64,000 nucleotides of DNA. Origin: Gemmatimonadota bacterium. GTDB lineage: Bacteria; Gemmatimonadota; Gemmatimonadetes; Longimicrobiales; Gaopeijiaceae. A program made the translations under genes and the position numbers. The notes below the pieces were generated by a model. The model did no database searches, was not told the origin of the DNA, and saw nothing but the letters and a program-made list of their open reading frames with translations. Every line of letters begins with the position of its first letter. Within the stretch, counting starts at the first letter, position 1. Shown piece by piece: positions 35,143 to 42,287 of this stretch. The stretch is from NCBI GenBank assembly GCA_030428885.1, contig JAUIEJ010000010.1, positions 124,001-188,000 on the forward strand, in the 5' to 3' direction.

Positions 35143-35988
35143 CTACCGGGCGTCGCCCGGTTCCCGGTCCCCGGACGGGGCCGAGGGCACGGCGTCGGCG
35201 GCGATCCGCTGGAGCGCTTCGGCCAGGGCGTCGGGCAGGCTCACCAGAACGGTGGGCTGATCCGACTCCATGACTTCGGCGAAATTCCAGGGGGCGCCCC
35301 GGAGTTCGTGGGGTGCCCCCATGGGACTCCGTCCCGTCACCGTGGCGTAGATCACGAGAGCGGCCAGGTAGCTGCCCGTGGGATTGGGGTGGGAACCGTC
35401 GTCGAGAAAGAGATCGACATCGGGGACTCCGGCCAGCGCAGCGGTCCAGGCCTCTCCCACCGGGGCCACCGAGGCCGCCTCCTCCCGGGCGATGTCCCGG
35501 TAGGCGGCGCGGATCACCGGCGCCTGGTCGGGAAACGCCTCCTTGGCCCAGGTCATGTAGAACCCCGGGCGGGCATCGACCCCCCGGGCCATGGCCACCA
35601 GCTCCCGGGCCGCGGCGTGGAAGCCGTCGGGGGCGACCAGGGTTCCGGCCTCGTCGTCGGCGTACGGGGCGCCCAGGGTGCTCTGCTCCTGGAGGATCAC
35701 CCACTCCCACTGGCCGTCGTCGGGACCCTCGGTCAGCAACTCGGCCACGTGCCCGTCGTCCAGGTGGCCCCGAAGGGTCTGCCCTCCGTGGGTGTGGCTC
35801 ACGACCCGCACCACGGGACCGTCCATGGCCTCCGACACCCCTCGGATCAGCGCCGGGAGGTTGTTGAAGTAGATGTAGCTGTTGCCCACCAGGAGCACGT
35901 CGATGCCGTCGCGGGCCGGCTGGCACGCGGCCGAGCCCACGGCGGTGGCGATGAGAGCGCAGGTCAGGGCGATGGAACGGAGGCGCAT
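35143..35988 (-). CDS. SGNH/GDSL-superfamily hydrolase-like lipoprotein
   Basis: The chosen ATG (MRLRSIALTC) gives 281 residues with a lipoprotein signal (lipobox GSAAC, C22). An earlier in-frame ATG would precede the signal with about 37 basic residues. The mature protein has block I VLLVGNSYIYFNNLP with the candidate Ser nucleophile S37, an oxyanion Gly/Asn region (HTHGGQTL, VILQEQST), and block V DGSHPNPTGSYLAALVIYATVTG, where Asp and His of the catalytic pair occur as DGSHPN. This matches the SGNH esterase/acyltransferase fold. It might remove ester groups from polysaccharides outside the cytoplasm. It is coupled, 22 bp apart, with the trypsin-like gene upstream. Confidence 0.8.
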   Translation of the reverse strand: MRLRSIALTCALIATAVGSAACQPARDGIDVLLVGNSYIYFNNLPALIRGVSEAMDGPVVRVVSHTHGGQTLRGHLDDGHVAELLTEGPDDGQWEWVILQEQSTLGAPYADDEAGTLVAPDGFHAAARELVAMARGVDARPGFYMTWAKEAFPDQAPVIRAAYRDIAREEAASVAPVGEAWTAALAGVPDVDLFLDDGSHPNPTGSYLAALVIYATVTGRSPMGAPHELRGAPWNFAEVMESDQPTVLVSLPDALAEALQRIAADAVPSAPSGDREPGDAR

Positions 35989-36010
35989 GGGCGGCGGTCC
36001 GGGTCGGAGG

Positions 36011-36850
36011 TCAGGGTCCATGATGCGACCGGTGCTCCGGCGGCGCGACCCCCGCCCGCCCTGATGCCGTCTCCAGAGGCCGCGCCTCGGCCCCTCCAAG
36101 TACCTGGAGCAGGTACCCCACCCCGCCCACCACCCCCAGCATCCCCGTCGCTCCCGAGACGATGCCCACCAGGTGGCCGTTCTCGTCGATCACGGGGGAG
36201 CCGCTGGTGCCGACGGGGTCGGCGTCGGGGTCCATGGGCCGCACGTGAACGTACGGCCCGGGGTTGTCGACGACCCGCATGGGAACCACCGTCGGCTCGG
36301 CGTCGCCCCGGGCCGCCCGGCTCCGCCCCACGGCGTACACCCCTTCGCCGCGTCGCAGGGGTGTGGTCCGCACCTTCAGGGGCACGACCCCCTCGACCCT
36401 CGTCACCACGTCGAACACCAGCCAGTCCCGTACCTTGAGCGTGTTGAAGTCCCCGACGGGCTCCGAAGGGTCGTCGTTGAGCAGGCGGCCGAGTTCGACC
36501 ACTGTCCCGGACTGCGGAGAGCGCAGGCGCCACCCTGCGAACCGGGGTCCCAGAGATACCGTTTCGAGCCCCTGCTCCTCGCCAAACACGAGAAACAGGT
36601 GCTTCACCGTCACCCCGACGGTATCGTCGGCGGCCTCCACCAGGAATGCGTTGCCGAGGCCTTCGTACGTCGTGTCGGCGAAGGCGACGTCGTTGGTGAG
36701 CACGAGGTCGGGCCACTCGGCCACGGGCCGCGATACCCAGGCCTCGGCCACCGCCCCACCCTCGCCGCACCCCCACGTCAGCAGCACCCCGACGAGAGAC
36801 CGTACCGGCCATGCCGCGGGCCTCCTCCCTCGGCGCCACCCCATGTTCAT
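36011..36850 (-). CDS. Exported trypsin-like serine protease-fold lipoprotein
   Basis: Taking the ATG that overlaps the DUF885 stop (ATGA), 279 residues are coded. A signal ends at a possible lipobox (GVLLTWGC). The mature part has the trypsin-fold triad in order: H84 in TVKHLFLVFG, D147 in DWLVFDVVT and S218 in GTSGSPVIDENGHLVGIVSGATG. The GTSGSP segment differs slightly from the usual GNSGGP but keeps the pattern of HtrA-like and other bacterial peptidases. It lacks a PDZ domain. It probably cleaves or binds protein outside the cytoplasm. It lies between the DUF885 and SGNH genes, in a run of exported proteins likely to be expressed together. Confidence 0.78.
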   Translation of the reverse strand: MNMGWRRGRRPAAWPVRSLVGVLLTWGCGEGGAVAEAWVSRPVAEWPDLVLTNDVAFADTTYEGLGNAFLVEAADDTVGVTVKHLFLVFGEEQGLETVSLGPRFAGWRLRSPQSGTVVELGRLLNDDPSEPVGDFNTLKVRDWLVFDVVTRVEGVVPLKVRTTPLRRGEGVYAVGRSRAARGDAEPTVVPMRVVDNPGPYVHVRPMDPDADPVGTSGSPVIDENGHLVGIVSGATGMLGVVGGVGYLLQVLGGAEARPLETASGRAGVAPPEHRSHHGP

Positions 36851-38532
36851 CGGATCGCCTCCGGCACCGCCTGGGGGGAGTCCCCCACCTCGAGGATCGG
36901 GTCCTTCTCGCCGGTGAGCTGCCACCGCACCAGTACCGTGGGGATCACGCCGGCGGCGTAGAAGTCGTCGAAGAAGCCCTTCACGGTGAAGTCGTCGCCC
37001 CGTTCCAGCGCCACCTCGGCCAGCAGCTCCTCGATCTGGATCTTGCCGCTCACGTAGCTCGTGCCGTAGCCCGGCTGGCGCAGATAGAGGTGCTGCTCGC
37101 CCCGGACCAGGTCGCCGTCGGGCAGCCATCCCCGGGGCGTCCAGCGGCCGGCGTATTCCACGGCTTCCTCCATGACGAACTCACCGCCGTGGAGCATCAG
37201 CCCCGACGTGGCCCGGGCGGCGCGCTGGGCCAGCATGATCCACACGAGCTCCCGAGCTCGGGCGGAGTTGTCGTCCAGGAGTCCCAGATGCATGAACATC
37301 TCCTCGACCCCCGTGGCGAGCCCCTCGGAGCGGGCGTCGAAGATGTTGTAGAGCGAGGGCACGCGACGTATGGGACTGGGGTGCGGATCCTCCCGCATGC
37401 GGGCCAGCTCGATCCAGTGGTGCATGTGGGGCCGGAACGCGTCGGGATCGCGGTAGATCACCTCGCTGAAGAAGTTGCGGATCTCGCCGGGTTCGGCCGG
37501 GGTGAAGCTCCCGTTCACGGCCCGGAGGGCGGCGTCCATCCACGCCTCGACGGTCTCGATCTCCTCGTCCGCGAGGAATCGCATGTAGCGGTCCACCGAC
37601 TCGTTCAAGCGCCGGTCGTACTCCTCGGGGGTGGCGATGCGCTCGAGTTCGGGAAGGTCGCGGTTGCGGTTCTCCTCCAGGCGCAGGGAGGCGTGGGAGC
37701 GGGCCAGCTCGCGCCGCATCAAGGTCACCTGCTCGTCCCACGAATACGGGACGAGGTGGACGTTCTGCATATACCAGGTATAGGCGTCCTTTCCGACCCC
37801 GCTGGGTCCGGACTTCGACGGCAACGTCTCGGCGATCCAGTCGGCGAAGGCGACGCTGGCGGCCTCGGCGTCGGCCAGGGCGGCGTCGAGGTCGGTGCTC
37901 GTGCCCGCCACCCGCTCGGCATAGTCGGCGAGGTCGGCGGCCTGGCCCCGGAAGGAACGGATGCCCGCCTCCCAGAGGTCCCTGGCCTCGCTGTCGGCGA
38001 GATTCGTGCGGGCCTGCTCCAGGAGCGGCGGAATCGCGGCGAAGCGCGCGGCGAGTTCGGCGGCGGCGGCCTCCGATAGAGGCTCGTCGTAGGTCCAGGT
38101 GTCGATCCAGCCGTGGATCACCGCCCCTTCGTGGGCCGGGACGTCGCTCTCGGCGGGGTACAGGGTGACGTAGAACGCCGGATCCCGGGCCCACGGCCGC
38201 CGCACCGCGTGATCGAAGTCGAGGCCGTTCATCTCGGCCCGCACCAGGTGCCAGTCGACCTGCTGCTCCACGGGCCAATCGTCGACATCGAGAGCCCAGA
38301 GGCGCTCCTTCCACCGGCGCAGCGCCTCGCGCTGGGCGGCCATGGCCTCGGCGGAGTAGTCGGGGACGCCGTCGACGAAGGTCGGGCGTTCGAACCCACG
38401 CCACTCGTCGAAGAGGGTCACGAGGTCGTCGTAGGCCGACCCGGTCCGGGCCGGGGACTCGGGGACGGTGCAGGCGAGCAGCGGGAGGGCGGCGAGGGCG
38501 ACGGCGAGACGGCGGAGTGGACGGGGGCGCAT
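36847..38532 (-). CDS. DUF885 family lipoprotein, divergent, without the usual HExxxGH motif
   Basis: This 561-residue protein begins with a lipoprotein signal ending LPLLAC. The helical body follows the DUF885 (PF05960) pattern, with FDARSEGLATGVEEMFMHLGLLD, ARELVWIMLAQRAARATSGLMLHGGEFVMEEAVEYAG and LYLRQPGYGTSYVSGKIQIEELLAEVALERGDDFTVKGFFDDFYAAGVIPTVLVRWQL. The classical family carries HExxPGHHxQ, a likely metal-peptidase motif. It is absent here, and only an HHWIELARM segment lies near its expected position, so the enzyme may be inactive or use other ligands. It is the first gene of a coupled minus-strand series of exported proteins (DUF885, trypsin-like, SGNH, lipoprotein). Confidence 0.78.
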   Translation of the reverse strand: MRPRPLRRLAVALAALPLLACTVPESPARTGSAYDDLVTLFDEWRGFERPTFVDGVPDYSAEAMAAQREALRRWKERLWALDVDDWPVEQQVDWHLVRAEMNGLDFDHAVRRPWARDPAFYVTLYPAESDVPAHEGAVIHGWIDTWTYDEPLSEAAAAELAARFAAIPPLLEQARTNLADSEARDLWEAGIRSFRGQAADLADYAERVAGTSTDLDAALADAEAASVAFADWIAETLPSKSGPSGVGKDAYTWYMQNVHLVPYSWDEQVTLMRRELARSHASLRLEENRNRDLPELERIATPEEYDRRLNESVDRYMRFLADEEIETVEAWMDAALRAVNGSFTPAEPGEIRNFFSEVIYRDPDAFRPHMHHWIELARMREDPHPSPIRRVPSLYNIFDARSEGLATGVEEMFMHLGLLDDNSARARELVWIMLAQRAARATSGLMLHGGEFVMEEAVEYAGRWTPRGWLPDGDLVRGEQHLYLRQPGYGTSYVSGKIQIEELLAEVALERGDDFTVKGFFDDFYAAGVIPTVLVRWQLTGEKDPILEVGDSPQAVPEAIR

Positions 38533-38622
38533 GGCTGGCTCCGGACGGGGTGGGCACCGGACGGGGTCAACCTCTCGCGCCGGCCCGCCCCGGGCAATGC
38601 ATCCGGGCCGGGCCGGCCCGTC

Positions 38623-39381
38623 TCAGAGGTTCTGCCCCCCGGACAGCTCGATGCGCTGGCCCGTCATCCAGTGGTTGCTTCCGGTGACGAGGCTGGCGAT
38701 GCCGCCGCCGATGTCGTCGGGCAGTCCTACGCGACCCATGGCCGTGGACGCGGCGATCATGCCGTTCAGATCAGGGTTGTCGCGCACCGCCCCCCCACCG
38801 AAGTCCGTCTCGACGGCACCTGGGGCGACGGTGTTGACGGCGATGCCCCGGGGACCGAGCTCCCGAGCGAGATACCGCGTCAGCACCTCCACGCCGCCCT
38901 TGGCACTCGCGTAGGCCGAGTATCCCGGGAACGTGAAGCGGGTGAGGCCCGTGGAGACGTTCAGGATCCGACCCCCGTCCGCCAACCGGGGCAGGAGCGC
39001 CTGCGTGAGGAAGAACGGGCCCTTGAGGTGGACCGCCACCTGGCGGTCGAAGTCGTCTTCGGTGGTGTCCTCGAAGGCACTGTGCACCCCGAATCCAGCG
39101 TTGTTGATCAGAACGTCGAAGGTGGATCGACCCCACACCTCGTTCAGACTCCCACCGACGGCGGCGGCGAAGTCGGGGAAGCTGGCGACCTCTTCGGTAT
39201 CGAGGCGCAACGCCGTCGCCCGGCGACCCTCATTCCGGATTGCGGCCACCACTTCGGCGGCCTCGTCGGCGCCGTTGCGGTAGGTGAGGAGGATGTCGAT
39301 GCCGGTCCGGGCGAGATGGAGGGCGGCGCTGCGACCGAGCCCGCGGTTGCCTCCGGTGATGAGAGCGATGGTGTCGGCCAT
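38623..39381 (-). CDS. SDR-family oxidoreductase
   Basis: Starting at ATG with MADTIALITGGNRGLGRSAALHLARTG (cofactor motif TGGNRGLG), the protein is 252 residues. The catalytic residues are Ser in NVSTGLTRF and the YSAYASAKGG pair (Tyr and Lys), with NNAG before them. VNTVAPGAVETDFGG and the final SGG are typical of the classical SDR family. Longer in-frame starts up to 39531 extend into the divergent promoter and are rejected. The enzyme probably reduces a carbonyl with NADPH. The divergent AraC regulator gene 170 bp away is a common partner for SDR genes of this type and probably controls it. Confidence 0.9.
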   Translation of the reverse strand: MADTIALITGGNRGLGRSAALHLARTGIDILLTYRNGADEAAEVVAAIRNEGRRATALRLDTEEVASFPDFAAAVGGSLNEVWGRSTFDVLINNAGFGVHSAFEDTTEDDFDRQVAVHLKGPFFLTQALLPRLADGGRILNVSTGLTRFTFPGYSAYASAKGGVEVLTRYLARELGPRGIAVNTVAPGAVETDFGGGAVRDNPDLNGMIAASTAMGRVGLPDDIGGGIASLVTGSNHWMTGQRIELSGGQNL

Positions 39382-39465
39382 GCTGCCTCCGTGGGGAATC
39401 GTGATCGTCGGCAGACACAATAGCGGGGTCTCCCAGGCGAACCGGCGCCCGATCCTCTCCCGTTC

Positions 39466-39496
39466 TTGCCTGATCCTCCAGGCCAGGAGAAACAGG
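39466..39496. promoter_or_regulatory. Possible AraC-regulator binding site between SDR and araC-type genes
   Basis: Between the divergent start codons lies TTGCCTGATCCTCCAGGCC, followed by AGGAGAAACAGG. It contains the inverted pair TCCT/AGGA and flanking CCTG/CAGG. Two such half sites about one turn apart would fit an AraC dimer acting on both genes. This is pattern reading only. Confidence 0.35.
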
Positions 39497-39551
39497 TCTG
39501 TCCATGAACGGCCCGGGCGCCCATCGTGCATGCTCGAACCTACGGAGACGC

Positions 39552-40466
39552 ATGGATATGGACCTCGACGCCCTCACAGCACGGTTGTGCGCGTTTGCCG
39601 ACGCGATGGACGCATCGGAGACCCCCATCGAAACGGGGATCCCCGGGTTCACGTTGGTCCGATCGCGACAGCCTACGCCCATCGAACCGACCCTGTACTC
39701 CCCGCTTCTGTGCGTCGTCCTGCAGGGTCGCAAGGAAACCATGTTGGGCGCAGAGCCCGTGGAATTCGGAGCGGGCGAGTCGCTGGTGGTCAGCATGGAT
39801 CTGCCCACGTCGTCTAGGATCACAGAGGCGAGCGAAGGCCGCCCCTACGTGGGCCTGGCGCTGGAGATCGACCGGGGTCTCGTACGGGACCTGCAGGCCG
39901 AGATCGACGAGGCTCGGCTCCCCGCGATCACTGCCGGAGTGGTCGCCTCCGGGGTTGCCGACCCGGGCCTGCTGGAGGCCATGGGACGCCTCTTCGATCT
40001 CGTGGATCGTCCACGGGAACGAGGAGTCCTCCTCCCCCTGCTCCGCCGCGAGATCCACTTCCGCATGGTGCTCGCCGGGCACGCCGCCATGCTCCGGCGG
40101 CTGGCGTGGCAGGACAGTCACGCCAGCCGCGTCGCACGGGCCATCGCCCACATCCGGCGCGAGTTTCCCAGGACGTCGAGCGTCGCCGAACTGGCCCGGG
40201 TGGCCGGCATGGGCGCCTCGAGCTTCCACGAGCACTTCAAGGCCATCACCCGAACCACGCCGCTCCAGTTCCAGAAGGACCTCCGCCTCCTGGAGGCGCG
40301 CCAACGGCTGCAGAGCGGGCGCCCCCCGGTCGCGACGGTGGCCTACGACGTCGGCTACCAGAGCCCCGCCCAGTTCAGTCGGGAATACGCGCGCAAGTTC
40401 GGGCGCCCGCCGAGTACCGATCGGGGAGCCCGGAGGGCTGGGTCCGGCCCCGCCGGCGCGAGGTGA
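39552..40466 (+). CDS. AraC family transcriptional regulator
   Basis: From ATG this is 304 residues. The N-terminal domain (about 25-170) has the AraC_N pattern: TPIEPTLYSPLLCVVLQGRKETMLGAEPVEFGAGESLVVSMDLPTSSRITEASEGRPYVGLALEID. The two helix-turn-helix motifs occupy about 200-300: TSSVAELARVAGMGASSFHEHFKAITRTTPLQFQKDLRLLEARQRLQSG and PVATVAYDVGYQSPAQFSREYARKFGRPPS. This architecture (PF06719 plus HTH_18) usually regulates a divergent oxidoreductase gene, which fits the SDR gene here. A 48-base longer start is possible but has no support. Confidence 0.9.
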   Translation: MDMDLDALTARLCAFADAMDASETPIETGIPGFTLVRSRQPTPIEPTLYSPLLCVVLQGRKETMLGAEPVEFGAGESLVVSMDLPTSSRITEASEGRPYVGLALEIDRGLVRDLQAEIDEARLPAITAGVVASGVADPGLLEAMGRLFDLVDRPRERGVLLPLLRREIHFRMVLAGHAAMLRRLAWQDSHASRVARAIAHIRREFPRTSSVAELARVAGMGASSFHEHFKAITRTTPLQFQKDLRLLEARQRLQSGRPPVATVAYDVGYQSPAQFSREYARKFGRPPSTDRGARRAGSGPAGAR

Positions 40467-40469
40467 TGC

Positions 40470-41789
40470 CTACCCCGGGGAGGGTGTGGAGGGAGCCGGG
40501 TGGGTCTTCGCCCCGGTCATGCCGCCCCTTGACCCCCGCGACCCGCCCCCGGCCAGGGTCCGCAGGGCGTCGGCGGCACCCAGGAGTCCCCGGGTCTCGT
40601 GGTAGCAGGCCTTCCACAGATGGGCCTTGGCCCGCGCCACGGGCCGGCCTCGGGCGTCGACCGACTCGAACCACCCTCCGTGTCGCGCGTCGAGGAAGTG
40701 GGCCTCGATCCAGGCCCAGAGGCGGTGCAGCGCCGCGAGGGGCTCCGACCGGCGGTGGGAATCGTCCCGGGCGAGAACGGCGAGGGTGAAGAGGGCCTCG
40801 GCCTGGGCCCACCACACCTGAGGCTCATCGGGCCGAAGCCAGCCGCGCCACCCCCGTCGCGGGAGGCCGTTGCGGAGCCCACCGGACCGGGTCAGTCCCT
40901 CATGCAGGGCCCGGCGGGCCAGGCCCTCGATGGGCGTCCCAGGGGCCAGGCCCAACGCCGCCCGCGCGGTGCGTACCAGGTGGTAGGCCTCGACGTCGTG
41001 GCCGTACGAGATCACCCGGTCCAGTGGCCGCCACCCTCGGTCGTAGTGCCGAAAGAGCCGTCCCCCGTCCCGGGTGACCAGGGCTTCGGTGCGCTCGACC
41101 AGGGCGCCCAGGCGATGGGCCGCCCGAGAGTCTCCCGTGGCCTCCACCAGTTCGGTGAGCGCCTCGACCGCGTGGAGTAGTGCGTTCGACGACCGGCCGC
41201 CCCAGGGCGTGCCGATGAAGTCGTTCGGTCGGTCGGGGTGCGTCACCAGCGGCGATCCGTCGCCGGCGAGGGCTTCGGCGTAGCTCGCCGAGCCGGGGTC
41301 CCATGCGCCGTCGTCGAGCCACTGGAAGAGTTGGAGAGCCCGGTCGCGGTGCGCGGGGAATCCGGTGAGGCGAGCCAACGCCGAAGCGGCGAACACCCCG
41401 AACGAGACGGCGTAGAGGTGGGTCTCCCGGGGACGCCCCTCCCAGAAGGAGAGCCCCCCTGCCGGTTCGGTGGCGAACCGCTCGAACAAGGCGCCCAGGC
41501 CTTCGTCGGCCCAGCGACGGTAGGCGGCGCTCCCCGGACCCGTGTCGGGGCGGCAACGCGCCAGGGTGGCGGCGGCCCACACGAAGCGAGCCTGGTAGAC
41601 CACCGACGCCGGGCGGGGGTCCGAGGGAGCCCAGGCGTGGTCGAAGTCCTGCGGAAACCCCTGGACTGCCGCACCGTGCCTGCCCATCACGCGCCCGAAC
41701 CACGGCTCGACGGTGTGGCGGAGCAGGGCGTCGTCGAGGGCATCGGCGAGAGCCCCGGGAGAGGGGGTGGACGGGGTGGTGCGGGGCAT
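40470..41789 (-). CDS. AGE-family sugar epimerase/isomerase (N-acylglucosamine 2-epimerase-like)
   Basis: This 439-residue protein shows the (alpha/alpha)6 barrel of the AGE superfamily. Signature segments are VVYQARFVWAAATLARC, GGLSFWEGRPRETHLYAVSFGVFAASALARLTG, ISYGHDVEAYHLVRTA (the conserved His), QVWWAQAEALFTLAVLA and AKAHLWKACYHETRGLLGAADALRTLAG. The last has the second conserved His near a Glu. Family members interconvert aldoses at C2 (cellobiose, mannose, N-acylglucosamine); which sugar is unclear. A Pro/Gly-rich tail follows residue 415. The promoter region is shared with the divergent padR gene (147 bp). Confidence 0.9.
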   Translation of the reverse strand: MPRTTPSTPSPGALADALDDALLRHTVEPWFGRVMGRHGAAVQGFPQDFDHAWAPSDPRPASVVYQARFVWAAATLARCRPDTGPGSAAYRRWADEGLGALFERFATEPAGGLSFWEGRPRETHLYAVSFGVFAASALARLTGFPAHRDRALQLFQWLDDGAWDPGSASYAEALAGDGSPLVTHPDRPNDFIGTPWGGRSSNALLHAVEALTELVEATGDSRAAHRLGALVERTEALVTRDGGRLFRHYDRGWRPLDRVISYGHDVEAYHLVRTARAALGLAPGTPIEGLARRALHEGLTRSGGLRNGLPRRGWRGWLRPDEPQVWWAQAEALFTLAVLARDDSHRRSEPLAALHRLWAWIEAHFLDARHGGWFESVDARGRPVARAKAHLWKACYHETRGLLGAADALRTLAGGGSRGSRGGMTGAKTHPAPSTPSPG

Positions 41790-41871
41790 GGGCGAAGGTC
41801 CGACGAGTCCGGGCCATGCCGCAAGCCTCCGCAGGGATCCCCGCCCGACTGTCGCGCGGCGCGCTCATTTA

Positions 41872-41886
41872 TTACCGTGCAAGTAA
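41872..41886. promoter_or_regulatory. Inverted repeat, candidate PadR operator
   Basis: TTAC (41872-41875) and GTAA (41883-41886) are arranged as an inverted repeat with 7 bases between, 50 bp before the padR gene and within the intergenic region shared with the AGE gene. Reading the minus strand, the motif is TTACTTGCACGGTAA, which closely resembles the operator-like repeat at 28019-28043. Confidence 0.45.
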
Positions 41887-41936
41887 CAAATGACCTCGCC
41901 GCCCCCCGGGAACCGCTGTGAACCGCCCCTGAGCCG

Positions 41937-42287
41937 ATGGAACGACACCACATCCTGAGCGATCTGGAGCTTCGGGCACTGCTTGCGGCGGCCCGACTCG
42001 GTGAGGAGGCCAGCTACGGAGTCGCGATCCACGACGACATCGTGCGTCGCACCGGCCGGGGCGTCTCGGTGGCCGCCGTCTACGCAGCCCTGGCGCGCCT
42101 GGAGGACCGCACGCTGGTCCGGTCCTCGCGGTCCGACCCGCTCCCGGAGCGCGGGGGACGGTCGCGACGCCACTTCGCCGTCACCCCCGAGGGCCTCCTG
42201 GCCCTCGCCGAGGAGCAGCGGATCCAGGATCGTCTCTGGGAAGGGATCGACCTCGCCGGCGAGGGCCAGACCGGCGGCGCCGGATGA
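41937..42287 (+). CDS. PadR-family transcriptional regulator
   Basis: The 116-residue product is one PadR winged helix: SDLELRALLAAARLGEEASYGVAIHDDIVRRTGRGVSVAAVYAALARLEDRTLVRSS, then RRHFAVTPEGLLALAEEQRIQDRLWEGI. The AVYAALARLE recognition helix and the SYG motif are typical. It overlaps the next gene by 4 bp (ATGA), so it forms a regulator-permease operon in the manner widespread in Acidobacteria and Gemmatimonadota (ADOP pairs). A candidate operator lies 50 bp upstream, suggesting autoregulation. Confidence 0.92.
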   Translation: MERHHILSDLELRALLAAARLGEEASYGVAIHDDIVRRTGRGVSVAAVYAALARLEDRTLVRSSRSDPLPERGGRSRRHFAVTPEGLLALAEEQRIQDRLWEGIDLAGEGQTGGAG

